From a bacterium (GTDB lineage: Bacteria; Fidelibacterota; Marinisomatia; Marinisomatales; JAHJCW01): a DNA stretch of 64,000 nucleotides. Below, piece by piece: positions 55,421 through 64,000 of this stretch (positions are counted from its first letter, which is position 1; each line of letters starts with the position of its first letter). The position numbers were made by a program, and so were the translations under genes. The stretch spans positions 35,929 to 99,928 of the forward strand of contig JANQGY010000010.1 of the NCBI GenBank assembly GCA_028282845.1. Reading direction: 5' to 3'. The notes under the pieces are model-generated. The model searched no databases and had not been told where the DNA came from. It was given only the letters and a program-made list of their open reading frames with translations.

Positions 55421-57751
55421 TTAAAATTCAGCGCTAATTCCGATTGAAGGCAAAATTCCAATCGAACTTGCATTTATGATCGAATCATCCCAAAAATCAT
55501 AAGTTGGTTTTTGCGGAATTTTATAATTATAAATATTCTGAATATCAATATATACGATCATTGTCCAATTGGGGAAATTGAAATATCGGTCAACACGCAA
55601 ATCAAGATGATGCCCCGGATCAGTCCTGTTGTCAAGGTATTCTTCCGGTATATTTTGGATAAAACCGGGCTTTATCGGATTTTCACTCGGTTTATAAACT
55701 GTTGAATAGGGTACACCGGTGAAATATCGGAATTTTCCGGATATCTCCCATTTGGCATTAAATATATATCCTCCGGTAATATTAAAAATAAATCTTTGAT
55801 CAAATTGTCCCGGATAAGTCTTGGTGTTATTAGCAGTCAATTCACTCTTTCCGTATGACAGGCTCATCAGCCCGTAAATTGGCGTTGCCGAATATTTTTT
55901 ATGAATGAGAAGCTCAGCACCATAAGCATTGCCCTCCGCTGTTGAGGTCATATCAAAATAACCAAATGATTGAAAATTGTCTTCCCTTCCACCATAGCTT
56001 GTCCCGGTATTTGTTATCACGATATGATCATTTACACCTTCATCCGTACCACTTGGTAGGTTCGAGTAATTTTTATAATAACCCTCAACACTGATCCGCA
56101 CATCATCGCGCAGCAAATAATCCAATCCTATGACGCCCATCCTGTTTTGTAATGCTTTCAATTGTCTGTTATTCGAATTGGTTGTCCATACATACGCCGG
56201 CGATTGATAATAGATACCACCACTCGCTCTAAATTTTAATTGCGGATTCAGATTATATTTTATACTGAGGCGCGGCGCGATATATAACGGTTCGTTCAGG
56301 AATTGGTAATAATCAGCCCTGACACCACCATTTAACTCTAACTGCCGGTTGATAAGCCAATCAAACTCGTTATAATAGGCGTATTTATTCGCATTAATAG
56401 ACTCATCTATAATATTCGGTAAACCAAGAATAGATAAGGGTACTTTGTTACCACTGTTATCAAATATGGTGTCGGCAAAAGTAGTATAATTTTCATTGGA
56501 AACAAATTTGGCTGAAATTCCTGACTTAATCCCGAAAGTTTTACTTTTTACCCAATAATGCTGAAGTTTAATTCCGGTTTCCCATTCGTCGGCATCACTG
56601 TTGAAATAGACCTGTTCATCCGCATCCATTTGGCTGAACCTGTATCGGAATAGATTATTAGTTACCGTAAGATCCAAATAGCCGCTATTAAGCAATTTGC
56701 GATAATTGATTCCGGCAATGCCCTGATATTGCGAATTATCCAATAATCCCGCGTTAGTAACGCGATTCTCCAACGAACTTTGATCACGTTCTATATTGTC
56801 AATTGCCGATAAGGCAATAAAAAATAGTTGATCGGTTGTTGAAATATTATAATTACCGATGATATTGAAATCAGTGTAAACCGGCACGAATGGCAATCCC
56901 GCCGCTTTAAAGATGAGATCCAAATAACTTTGCCGGGCGGAAAAGATCAAATTGCCTTTTTGACTGATTGGCAGGTCAAAATTAAAACCGTATTGCGTGG
57001 CTGAAATTGTCCATTTACTCTCAATATTTGGCGGTATTTTATCAATCATTCTTAGTGATAAAACAGATGACATTTTATCGCCATATTGCGCGCCAAATCC
57101 ACCGGTTGAAAAAGTAACATCCTCCACAAAATCAAGATTGACAAAACTAAGACTGCCACTGCTACTACCCTGATTTCCGAAATGATTAATGTTAGGAACT
57201 TCAATATTATTAATCACATAAAGATTCTCCGAAGGTCCTCCGCCCCGCACAAGCAAATCGTTTCTGCCACCGGCAAAATTGATCGCTACTCCGGGGAGCG
57301 TTGAAACGGTACGGACAACATCCTCAAAACCGCCGGGGAAACGTCTAATCTCCTCGCGTGACAGCCCGATTGTGCTCGCCTGAATCTTTTCCTCTTGAGT
57401 AAAATATCCGGCAGTTACTGTAACTACCTCCCCCTCCAAGATGCTTTCCTTCAATTCAATATTCACAGTTACCGGATTAGCACTGATAACCACCACATCA
57501 GTTTTTAATTGCGGTTCATATCCGATATAATCAAAACGTAATCGGTAAGTTCCTACGGGAATATTTTCGATAAAATAATTACCATTTAGATCGGTAGATG
57601 CTCCAAAATCAGTATCCAGGACAATAACGTTAGTTCCGATCAAGGGTTTTTTGGAACGCTCATCAAGTACCGTACCACTGATTGAACCGGTAGCTTGAGC
57701 CTGAATCGAGCCGATCAAGATTATCAAACCTAACAAGTATTTATATTTCAT
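55421..57751 (-). CDS. TonB-dependent receptor with carboxypeptidase-regulatory-like domain
   Basis: The 776-residue outer-membrane protein has a signal peptide ending QAQA. Next is a beta-sandwich domain (SISGTVLDERSKKPLIGTNVIV), then a plug with ILEGEVVTVTAG, FPGGFEDVVRTVSTLPGVAIN and DLLVRGGGPSENLYVINNIEVPNINHFG, then the barrel. The plug lacks an obvious SusC-type TonB box. No SusD-like gene is adjacent. It lies 18 bp behind the SDR gene, at the end of the run from 61268, and the cargo is unknown. Confidence 0.88.
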   Translation of the reverse strand: MKYKYLLGLIILIGSIQAQATGSISGTVLDERSKKPLIGTNVIVLDTDFGASTDLNGNYFIENIPVGTYRLRFDYIGYEPQLKTDVVVISANPVTVNIELKESILEGEVVTVTAGYFTQEEKIQASTIGLSREEIRRFPGGFEDVVRTVSTLPGVAINFAGGRNDLLVRGGGPSENLYVINNIEVPNINHFGNQGSSSGSLSFVNLDFVEDVTFSTGGFGAQYGDKMSSVLSLRMIDKIPPNIESKWTISATQYGFNFDLPISQKGNLIFSARQSYLDLIFKAAGLPFVPVYTDFNIIGNYNISTTDQLFFIALSAIDNIERDQSSLENRVTNAGLLDNSQYQGIAGINYRKLLNSGYLDLTVTNNLFRYRFSQMDADEQVYFNSDADEWETGIKLQHYWVKSKTFGIKSGISAKFVSNENYTTFADTIFDNSGNKVPLSILGLPNIIDESINANKYAYYNEFDWLINRQLELNGGVRADYYQFLNEPLYIAPRLSIKYNLNPQLKFRASGGIYYQSPAYVWTTNSNNRQLKALQNRMGVIGLDYLLRDDVRISVEGYYKNYSNLPSGTDEGVNDHIVITNTGTSYGGREDNFQSFGYFDMTSTAEGNAYGAELLIHKKYSATPIYGLMSLSYGKSELTANNTKTYPGQFDQRFIFNITGGYIFNAKWEISGKFRYFTGVPYSTVYKPSENPIKPGFIQNIPEEYLDNRTDPGHHLDLRVDRYFNFPNWTMIVYIDIQNIYNYKIPQKPTYDFWDDSIINASSIGILPSIGISAEF

Positions 57752-57769
57752 AACCGAAATTCAAATTGT

Positions 57770-58693
57770 TTATTCTAAATATTGAATGTTTGCTTTGGAA
57801 AAACTCATTGGCGATATATTATATTGATCAAATAATTCTTTGGAATTACAAATATTATCTACTCTTAGCATCTTGATCTGCGAGGCTGTGATTGGAAAGA
57901 AGGACAGCCGGTCAAAGATCAACGCAGCCAAGTACAGGAAAAAAACCGGCACGGGAACAAAAAGTTTGTTTTTGGACAGTACTACACTGATCTCTTTTAA
58001 CATTGAATACCAAGTTGTCTCGGTCGGCCCACCTACAGCATGTATTTTATTTCGAGAAATATCCGATTCAATGGATCGAACAATAAGGTTTGCTAAATCC
58101 TGTACATGCACCGGATTGGAGCGGAAAAACCTTTTTGCTTTAAAAGGATTAATTTTAAAGAATAGCGGAACAGGCAGCGGTTTGTTGATTATATCATTCT
58201 TTAACTGCGTTAAGAATTCCACTTTATCACCGGGATCACCAAATACTACCGACGGACGGAAAATAGTCCAGTTGTCAAAATTATTCTGCAAATATTGCTC
58301 TGCCAAATATTTTGATGTTTGATATTCAGTATCAAGTTGATCCACACCATTTGCACTTATATAAATTATCTTTCTGACATTTTCCTTTTTTGCCAAATCG
58401 ACGATTCGCTTAAAATATTCAAAATGAAGTTTTTCAAAGGTGATACCGTGTTTTCGATCCTCGCTAATTATGCCAACCGAATATATTAATATATCGGATT
58501 TTTTGACAATTCGTTCAATTACATCGGTAGCACTCAGATCCCCTGCAAAAACCTCAATTTTATCTGATTTATTAGCTACAGGATCTCTCACCAAAACATT
58601 AACATCATACTGTGCATTTAATAGTTCTTTCAGAATATAACTGCCGATAAAACCGGTGGAGCCGAATAATCCAATTTTTGTTCGTCTGTCCAT
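57770..58693 (-). CDS. NAD(P)-binding atypical SDR (NDUFA9-like)
   Basis: The 307-residue protein begins with GLFGSTGFIGSYILKEL, the atypical SDR cofactor loop. It continues with VFAGDLSATD, IYISANGVDQ, YQTSKYLAEQYL and TIFRPSVVFGDPGDK, as in NDUFA9-type and light-operon SDRs. A C-terminal hydrophobic segment (FVPVPVFFLYLAALIF) may touch the membrane. It is 8 bp behind the peroxiredoxin gene and belongs to the operon containing the B12-binding regulator. Confidence 0.85.
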   Translation of the reverse strand: MDRRTKIGLFGSTGFIGSYILKELLNAQYDVNVLVRDPVANKSDKIEVFAGDLSATDVIERIVKKSDILIYSVGIISEDRKHGITFEKLHFEYFKRIVDLAKKENVRKIIYISANGVDQLDTEYQTSKYLAEQYLQNNFDNWTIFRPSVVFGDPGDKVEFLTQLKNDIINKPLPVPLFFKINPFKAKRFFRSNPVHVQDLANLIVRSIESDISRNKIHAVGGPTETTWYSMLKEISVVLSKNKLFVPVPVFFLYLAALIFDRLSFFPITASQIKMLRVDNICNSKELFDQYNISPMSFSKANIQYLE

Positions 58694-58701
58694 TTAGATT
58701 A

Positions 58702-59202
58702 TTATAATTCCGAAAAATCGTTCAAAATATTCTGCGTATGCGTTGTTACGTCAACTTTTTTGTATATCTTAAAGATTTTACCATCGGGGTCAATCAAAAA
58801 AGTATTTCTTTTTGCCATGAGCAGTCCGTCGGAATTATAAGCTTTAGCAACCGCTTTATCTTGATCACTCAACAACGTAAATGGTAAATCGTATTTTTCC
58901 GCAAATTTTTTGTGGCTCTTCGGCGAATCATAACTAATTCCGAAAACAGTAATATTATGCTCTTCAAATTTGCCGAAATTATCCCTAATCGAACAGGCTT
59001 CCTTAGTGCAGCCGGGAGTGTCATCTTTGGGATAAAAATACACCACAATTTTTTTACCAAAATAATCAGACAAGGTATGTTCCGTATTATTCTGATCTTT
59101 TAGAGTAAAATCCGGCGCCATATCGCCAACTTCTATTTTTTGATTTTGTGCCATTGTAACTCCTATTGTTAATGTTACAAAAATTGTTAATAATTTCATC
59201 AT
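58702..59202 (-). CDS. Peroxiredoxin, PrxQ/Bcp type, probably exported
   Basis: The start is placed at the double ATG (59202/59199), giving about 166 residues and avoiding overlap with the upstream gene. The N-terminus MKLLTIFVTLTIGVTMAQ looks like a signal peptide, unusual for Bcp. The catalytic motif is PKDDTPGCTKEAC, with peroxidatic and resolving cysteines five residues apart. It detoxifies peroxides and sits in the putative light-response operon. Confidence 0.88.
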   Translation of the reverse strand: MMKLLTIFVTLTIGVTMAQNQKIEVGDMAPDFTLKDQNNTEHTLSDYFGKKIVVYFYPKDDTPGCTKEACSIRDNFGKFEEHNITVFGISYDSPKSHKKFAEKYDLPFTLLSDQDKAVAKAYNSDGLLMAKRNTFLIDPDGKIFKIYKKVDVTTHTQNILNDFSEL

Positions 59203-59206
59203 TATG

Positions 59207-60091
59207 TTAATATTTATAAACTTCTTCAAATGTGGATAATCTCCTTTTTATTAGTTTTTTATCATATTTCAAATTATCAAAAGCCCGCCCTCCGATATAA
59301 ATCTCAAATCCGAATTTTTCAGATAATTGATAAATAACATCTAACTCAGCGTATTTACCGTCTAATTGCTCCTCAGTCCAATTTTCATCAAAATAGGTTG
59401 ACGACAAATAAATTCGAGCAGGCTTATGTTCTGCCATCAATTTCTCTAAACTGTCGGCCGGCGTTCTTTGCCCGCTGTAAAATACTTCGTAACCTTTTTG
59501 TTCCAATAACACCTGACTCATTTTGAGTGGAATATCATGCTGATCATCATCTAAAGCAAAACAAAATACCTTCTGAGACAGTTTATCAGTTTTGGTTATT
59601 ATTTCTCTGACTATCAGGATTGAATCCCGTATTATATCGGAAGCGATGTGTTCCTCGGCAACTGTTAATGAACCTTCCTCCCACAAATCTCCTATCTGCC
59701 GCAGAACCGGCGCAATAAGCTTATCAAAAATTATGTAAACAGGATATTGCGCTAAAGCCAATCCGGTTACTATCATGTTAACAATTTCGCGGTCCGACTT
59801 AAGCGCCGAGCTTAAGAGTATCGGACACAATGCTTCCACCTGATGCTTTTGTATCAAATGATTAATTCGCCGATGCTCGGAAGTATTATAAGGAACAACT
59901 GTTATTTTTTGGGCTTTATCGTTTTTATCATGCAAAAATTCATTAATGTGTCTCATCAAAAATTTTCTATGCCCGCCGGGAGTCTGCAAACAGTTCAATT
60001 TGCCGTTATCCGTCCATCTCTTAATTGTTGACACATTCACGCCCAATAAATTGGCAGCTTCAACCGAATTTAGATACCTGCCTAGTGTCAT
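59207..60091 (-). CDS. MerR-type regulator with B12-binding domain (CarH/LitR-like)
   Basis: ATG at 60091 overlaps the upstream stop (ATGA), giving 294 residues. The N-terminal MerR-like helix-turn-helix is LNSVEAANLLGVNVSTIKRW...TPGGHRKF. A helical cap follows with W137 and E147/H148, exactly the Wx9EH signature of adenosylcobalamin photoreceptors such as CarH. The B12-binding domain has DQHDIP (D183, H185), where the usual DxHxxG glycine is a proline. CarH-type proteins repress in the dark with AdoCbl bound and release DNA in light. The neighbours fit that regulon. Confidence 0.85.
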   Translation of the reverse strand: MTLGRYLNSVEAANLLGVNVSTIKRWTDNGKLNCLQTPGGHRKFLMRHINEFLHDKNDKAQKITVVPYNTSEHRRINHLIQKHQVEALCPILLSSALKSDREIVNMIVTGLALAQYPVYIIFDKLIAPVLRQIGDLWEEGSLTVAEEHIASDIIRDSILIVREIITKTDKLSQKVFCFALDDDQHDIPLKMSQVLLEQKGYEVFYSGQRTPADSLEKLMAEHKPARIYLSSTYFDENWTEEQLDGKYAELDVIYQLSEKFGFEIYIGGRAFDNLKYDKKLIKRRLSTFEEVYKY

Positions 60092-60501
60092 AAAGTATCC
60101 TCCGGAATAATCCAAACGTATCCTTGTCCGGGTTTTTCTGCCCAATTGAAACGGGAATAATACTCAAAATCTTTTTTCAACAGGTTTGACCGATGGGATG
60201 CATGCAGTTCCTCATTGCCCAACCATGGTGGATATATCGGTGTTTCAGTTTTTTTATCTATATTCATATTATTATTGAAACCGCGATCTATCCATTCTTG
60301 GATCATAACATTTTTATACTCCAACAAAGCATCTTCGTAGCCCCTCCACATCTTTACTATTGGATGATTATCCCAACCGTAATCAGGCAATGTCAATGCT
60401 TTGTATATTTGCAATGCTTCTACTCTTTGCTTTCCTAAACGACGGTAATCAAGCACCTTCGCACTTTTTCTAAAATCCGAATATGGTAAAAATGTCTGCA
60501 T
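60088..60501 (-). CDS. MSMEG_6728/pyrimidine-dimer glycosylase-like protein
   Basis: The 137-residue protein begins MQTFLPYSDFRKSAKVLD and has RLGKQRVEALQI, PIVKMWRGYEDALLEY and SHRSNLLKKDFEYYSRF. This is the pattern of MSMEG_6728-type proteins related to T4 endonuclease V (pyrimidine-dimer excision). It may repair UV damage. Its start overlaps the DUF1295 stop (TAATG) and its stop overlaps the regulator start (ATGA). Confidence 0.8.
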   Translation of the reverse strand: MQTFLPYSDFRKSAKVLDYRRLGKQRVEALQIYKALTLPDYGWDNHPIVKMWRGYEDALLEYKNVMIQEWIDRGFNNNMNIDKKTETPIYPPWLGNEELHASHRSNLLKKDFEYYSRFNWAEKPGQGYVWIIPEDTL

Positions 60502-61268
60502 TAATTTTTAGAAAATTTTGGAATAAAAGCGTTTGTCGTTTTAATATACTCTTTGTAATCAGCACTCTTGCCGGACATCAATTCGTCAAGCATTTTCACT
60601 CCTGACACACGCACCAATAAATAGGTCATTAAAATCGGACTAATTATAATCCACCAGTTTTGCCCGCTAAAAGCGATGAGTGTAAATCCCCACCACAATA
60701 CGGCCTCACCGAAATAATTAGGATGACGCGTGTATGCCCATAATCCTTGATTAAAAACCTTACCTTTGTTAGCTGTCTCTTTTTTAAATTTTCTTAACTG
60801 CCAATCACCGACTGCTTCAAATCCGAAACCGATCAACCATAAAATAATACCGCTAACATCCAATAAGTTTAACGAATCACCATTATTAAATCCTGCAAGC
60901 AATGGTAAAGCCACTATCCACATTACCGCACCCTGCAATAAGAAAACTTTAAAATAGCTGAACCACCACCATTTCTTGCCATTTGCTTTGCGCCAGGCTG
61001 CATAGCGTGCATCTTCAGGATTGCCACTATTTCTAATACCGATATGAATAGATAATCGTAGCCCCCAAATCATTACCAGAACCAACAGTACTACCGAATG
61101 GATTGAAAAACTATTGTACCGGAATATATAAACAATAGCAAGCAGAATAAATCCCAATCCCCAAAATACATCCATAATACCTGAATCTTTTTTAGCTAAG
61201 CTGAGCAGCCATACCAAAGTAACAAATATCAAAACGCTCAAGCCGCCGACCAAAAATACACTTAACAT
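60501..61268 (-). CDS. DUF1295 (steroid 5-alpha-reductase-like) membrane protein
   Basis: The 255-residue protein has about six membrane segments and the DUF1295 signature GLWAYTRHPNYFGEAVLWWG, plus DVFWGLGFILLA and RYAAWRK. Family members are expected to act on lipids or isoprenoids. It commonly sits in B12/light-controlled clusters. It is the first intact gene of the operon, seven bases behind the DUF2878 remnant. Confidence 0.88.
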   Translation of the reverse strand: MLSVFLVGGLSVLIFVTLVWLLSLAKKDSGIMDVFWGLGFILLAIVYIFRYNSFSIHSVVLLVLVMIWGLRLSIHIGIRNSGNPEDARYAAWRKANGKKWWWFSYFKVFLLQGAVMWIVALPLLAGFNNGDSLNLLDVSGIILWLIGFGFEAVGDWQLRKFKKETANKGKVFNQGLWAYTRHPNYFGEAVLWWGFTLIAFSGQNWWIIISPILMTYLLVRVSGVKMLDELMSGKSADYKEYIKTTNAFIPKFSKN

Positions 61269-61274
61269 TAATTC

Positions 61275-61451
61275 TTACTCCTCTTTATTCTTTGTAAAAA
61301 AATTATTATGAGCCGCCAAGAAAACTCCCATTCCAATTGGTCCTAACCAGGGATACCCTGTTATAGCACCAATTACACAAGCCTACCACATGGATTGAAA
61401 ACCAATGGCGTTAAATCCCGCACTGATAGCATTTAATTTTGTTTTTGGCAT
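61275..61451 (-). pseudogene. Broken DUF2878-like gene
   Basis: From the ATG at 61451 the minus strand reads MPKTKLNAISAGFNAIGFQS then MW, a TAG (61385-61383), and in the same frame ACVIGAITGYPWLGPIGMGV to a TAA at 61275. This is the N-terminus of a DUF2878-type membrane protein (family pattern FQ-x-x-W-x-ACVLGAA-x-x-x-PWLGP). An aromatic codon appears changed to a stop, and the last two thirds of the protein are missing. DUF2878 and DUF1295 genes are often neighbours, which supports the reading. Confidence 0.6.
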
Positions 61452-61480
61452 TATAATTATACTTTAGATTTAATGAAACA

Positions 61481-61515
61481 ATATTATGTCAGAATATAAA
61501 ACGCTCAAAACGCTC
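61481..61515 (-). promoter_or_regulatory. Candidate light-operon promoter with 9-bp direct repeats
   Basis: On the minus strand GAGCGTTTT occurs twice in tandem (61515-61498). A -35-like TTGAGC (61508-61503) lies inside the repeat, with a -10-like TAATAT (61486-61481) 16 bp further on. CarH/LitR-type regulators are known to bind direct repeats overlapping promoters, so this is a candidate operator. Confidence 0.4.
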
Positions 61516-61597
61516 TTGTCAAACATTATTTTATTTTGCTTATTTCCCGTAATATTAAATTGTAATTTTCATACCACTATTGAGTGTCCTATACCGA

Positions 61598-62914
61598 ATG
61601 TTAAAACAAATAACCAAATTATTTAATCGCTACCGACAAATACCGACATCCACTTTACGTCTAATTGGAGGCATTTTTCTCTTGAATCTTGTCAATGGAT
61701 CATTTATTCTAATCTTAAATATCTATTTACGCAAAATGGGCTTTAACGACGCACAAATTGGTAGCTTTACATCTTTTCGTTTCTTAGGAGTTTTGTTATT
61801 TGCTTTCCCTTTTGGCATCTATATAAAAGGTAAAAGTCTTAAACCTTATTTCATCACGGCTTCTTTATTGATCCCCTTTGCAGCATTTTTAATGATTGAA
61901 TCGGTAAAATGGGGTAATCCACTATTAATTAGAGTCAGTTTCTTAGCGTGGGGATTCGGCTTGATGTTGTATCAGGTTTGCGCCCTTCCTTATTTAATGC
62001 GCTCAACGCCAAAATCGGTGCTTTCCGATGCAATCGCACTCAACTATTCAGTTTGGTCGCTTGCGATAATCATCACGGGGATATTCATCAGTATTCTAAC
62101 AAAACTACAGACATTTTCTTTATTCGGATTATCATTCCCATGGGATGAGTATCATATTATTTTGTTATTTATCATAATCAGCTTATCGGCATTTTTTCTA
62201 ATTAGCAGCATGGAGGAAAGCAAGCCGCGCTCTGCTTCCGCTGAATTTAAAAATAATTTTTCGACCCTCTTAATGGACTACGATTGGTTCCTTATAATCA
62301 AAGCGATTGTACCAACTTTATTGATCGCCATCGGCGCCGGATTGACCATTCCTTTCATTAATCTATTTTTCTACAGCGTCTTTGGAATGGATTCCGCTCA
62401 ATTCGGTTTGTTGGGCAGCATCGCCTCAGCGGTAGGATTTGTGGCATTGTTATTGGCACCGACACTTAAAAGACGGTATGGCTATAAAATCTCGATCATC
62501 CTGACTCAAACAATTGGCATTGCCTTGTTAATTATATTAATCTTCACCGAATTGTTCTCGGCAATTAATGGAGTTCTTTACATAGCAATCGCCGCCTACA
62601 TATTGCGCCAACCGATGATGCACATTTCATCGCCAATTACCAGTGAACTGACTATGAAATATGTTGGCGAAAAAAATCAGGAATTGATCAGCGCCGTTAA
62701 TTCAAGTATTTGGAGCGCGACTTGGTTCATCAGCGCTAAAATATTTCAGCTATTGCGAAAAATGGAATTTGAATACTACAAAATATTCTTTTTAACAGCC
62801 GTACTCTACGCTTTGGGAGTTGTACTATATTATTTCATTATCAGGGAATATCAATCGCGGAAGTCTGAAAGGAAATCCACCGAAGCATTCGACAGAATTA
62901 TTATTGAAGATTGA
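61598..62914 (+). CDS. MFS transporter
   Basis: The ATG at 61598 is preferred over a TTG 18 bases upstream, giving 438 residues with 12 hydrophobic segments. MFS features are RKMGFNDAQIGSFTSFRFLGVLLFAFPFG in the first half and FGMDSAQFGLLGSIASAVGFVALLLAPTLKRRYG in the second. The substrate is unknown. It is divergent from the DUF2878/DUF1295 operon, so it may share its control region. Confidence 0.85.
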   Translation: MLKQITKLFNRYRQIPTSTLRLIGGIFLLNLVNGSFILILNIYLRKMGFNDAQIGSFTSFRFLGVLLFAFPFGIYIKGKSLKPYFITASLLIPFAAFLMIESVKWGNPLLIRVSFLAWGFGLMLYQVCALPYLMRSTPKSVLSDAIALNYSVWSLAIIITGIFISILTKLQTFSLFGLSFPWDEYHIILLFIIISLSAFFLISSMEESKPRSASAEFKNNFSTLLMDYDWFLIIKAIVPTLLIAIGAGLTIPFINLFFYSVFGMDSAQFGLLGSIASAVGFVALLLAPTLKRRYGYKISIILTQTIGIALLIILIFTELFSAINGVLYIAIAAYILRQPMMHISSPITSELTMKYVGEKNQELISAVNSSIWSATWFISAKIFQLLRKMEFEYYKIFFLTAVLYALGVVLYYFIIREYQSRKSERKSTEAFDRIIIED

Positions 62915-62915
62915 T

Positions 62916-63680
62916 TTAAGCGCACCACTGTTTAATAGCATTTTTAACTGAGCGCGTCATTTCAACCGTAAAATCCGCAGTAAATTTTTTGAGGTACATG
63001 TGCTGCCCGAAGTTTTTTACATTCCCGGCATAGTTCTTTAACTCTCTGTCGTCATAAAGGTGTTTAAAATCTGTATTTCCCAATTTTCTATATTTATTTT
63101 TATAATGGACATATTCCTGTTTCAATCTTGCTGTATATTTTCTATTCAAAGCTTTTTCAGTTGGATAGCCGAAACAGAGCAGTGTAATCGGAAAAGTATA
63201 TTTAGGTAGATCAAACAATTCCTGATGAAATTCATAATTCTCCATAATATCACCGATATAACAGGAACCAATCCCCAAAGATTCGGCGGCAATCACTGCG
63301 GTTTGAGCGGCAATCAAAGCGTCGCAGCAAGCCAACATCAAATCACCCTCTTGCGGAGTTCTTTTGATAACTTCATCATTTTCAATCATTTTGTCAATTT
63401 CACAAAACTCAAAATAATCCATCCATCTTTGATAATCCGCAATAAATAATAAAACCAACGGAGCCCGTGCAATAAACGGTTGATTATCACACGATTTAAC
63501 TAATTTATCTTTAATATTTTGATCTTCCACTTCGATGATCGAATGCAGCATCATATTTCCGGCTGTGGGTGAACGCATTGCGGCATTAATTATTTTGGTT
63601 TTATCCGTTTCTGCAATATCCCGTTTTTGATAGGATCTAATTGATCGTCTTTTGGAAATCAACTCAAGGGTGCCGTTCAT
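62916..63680 (-). CDS. Nitroreductase family protein
   Basis: The 254-residue FMN enzyme has the family pattern RRSIRSYQKRDI (FMN phosphate contacts), MRSPTAGNMML, DALIAAQTAVIAAESLGIGSCYIGDI and LLCFGYP. Such enzymes reduce nitro groups, quinones or other acceptors with NAD(P)H. It is convergent with the MFS gene. The native substrate is unknown. Confidence 0.88.
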   Translation of the reverse strand: MNGTLELISKRRSIRSYQKRDIAETDKTKIINAAMRSPTAGNMMLHSIIEVEDQNIKDKLVKSCDNQPFIARAPLVLLFIADYQRWMDYFEFCEIDKMIENDEVIKRTPQEGDLMLACCDALIAAQTAVIAAESLGIGSCYIGDIMENYEFHQELFDLPKYTFPITLLCFGYPTEKALNRKYTARLKQEYVHYKNKYRKLGNTDFKHLYDDRELKNYAGNVKNFGQHMYLKKFTADFTVEMTRSVKNAIKQWCA

Positions 63681-63787
63681 CTAAAACTCCATAATTATTT
63701 TAAATACCGGCATGAATTTAGCGATAATATAAATGTAAATTCCCTACCGCGATTCAGTATATTTTGCGGTCTAAATCAAAAAATATT

Positions 63788-64000
63788 GTGCGATTATTCC
63801 AAAAAACAACTACGATTAATTTTTCTACGCCAAATTCCCAATTTGATGAAAGGGATACAATGTTTGCCCGTATGGCAAGGAGGAACGGTACACCGGCTTA
63901 TAAAGATTATTATTCAACCCATCCCCATCTGCAAAAAAAAGATGATCAGTTAAGATCATTGATACCTTTATTAAAGCCGGGTAGTAAATATCATGATGCT
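63788..64000 (+). CDS. Start of a 4Fe-4S reductase-like gene (3' partial)
   Basis: The frame is open from upstream of 63788 to the window end. GTG at 63788 or ATG at 63860 could be the start. The visible part has FDERDTMFARMARRNGTPAY then KDYYSTHPHLQKKDDQLRSL. From memory this resembles the N-terminal region of reductive-dehalogenase/epoxyqueuosine-reductase-like iron-sulfur proteins. The cofactor-binding part lies outside the window, so the call is weak. Confidence 0.45.
   Translation, partial: MRLFQKTTTINFSTPNSQFDERDTMFARMARRNGTPAYKDYYSTHPHLQKKDDQLRSLIPLLKPGSKYHDA

Noticed and set aside
57840..58322. A 160-codon plus-strand frame opposite the NDUFA9-like SDR
   Set aside because: The SDR frame has clear family motifs; the opposite frame does not.

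Overview
The window is AT-rich chromosomal DNA from a bacterium that looks like a member of the FCB group (Bacteroidota, Ignavibacteriota, Calditrichota or Marinimicrobia-like lineages). The signs are many lipoproteins with typical lipoboxes, a type IX secretion C-terminal sorting domain with a PNPFNPST motif (38812-40161), TonB receptors with a carboxypeptidase-regulatory-like N-terminal domain, a serine palmitoyltransferase-like gene and PadR/HAAS signalling. I saw no rRNA or tRNA gene, so placement below phylum level is not possible from this window. I saw no CRISPR array. The only transposase is one REP-associated (RAYT/IS200-like) gene.

Layout. 1-3243: the end of a xanthine-dehydrogenase-type molybdenum hydroxylase, small AT-rich lipoprotein genes, and a scar holding fragments of a second xdh gene and of a Rossmann-fold gene. 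3333-9839: a Cus-type copper/silver efflux operon (small Cys-rich protein, TolC, adaptor, CusA pump, tandem metal-binding lipoprotein), with a possible structured RNA before the TolC gene. 9840-14201: repeat-rich spacer, an Ig-like lipoprotein/membrane pair, a flavin reductase and the RAYT gene with its REP-like repeats. 14217-18985: GNAT, M55 D-aminopeptidase, a membrane protein, then an SPT-like enzyme, an SDR and a DUF4386 protein. 19042-22189: a DtxR/MntR regulator divergent from a TonB receptor.

22219-26906: a putative small island between imperfect direct repeats of the fxsA 3' end. It carries a T-box-like attenuator leader, three PLP/NAD amino-acid enzymes, a secreted protein and an AT-rich protein with a HEPN-like R-x4-H motif. 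26861-41535: FxsA, periplasmic PCM, an HMA-fused permease, M3, M20 and M1 peptidases, an AT-rich pair (small charged protein plus papain-like C39-type peptidase), a tyrosine-rich T9SS cargo, and the PadR/HAAS pair. 41730-48144: DjlA-like co-chaperone and two sensor kinase/response regulator pairs. 48428-55293: GMP reductase/IMPDH-like enzyme and a full pyruvate dehydrogenase operon (E1 alpha, E1 beta, E2, E3, lipoate ligase) whose first gene is an in-frame fusion of an Rrf2-type DNA-binding domain to E1 alpha. 55421-61451: a TonB receptor and a tightly coupled operon that resembles B12/light-controlled (CarH/LitR) clusters. 61598-64000: MFS transporter, nitroreductase, and the start of an iron-sulfur reductase-like gene.

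The most unusual items are the Rrf2-E1 alpha fusion with a palindrome inside its own promoter, the T-box-like leader on the fxsA-flanked island, and the TTG-started C39-like peptidase paired with a 59-residue protein. All functions are inferred from reading protein motifs. No database search was possible.
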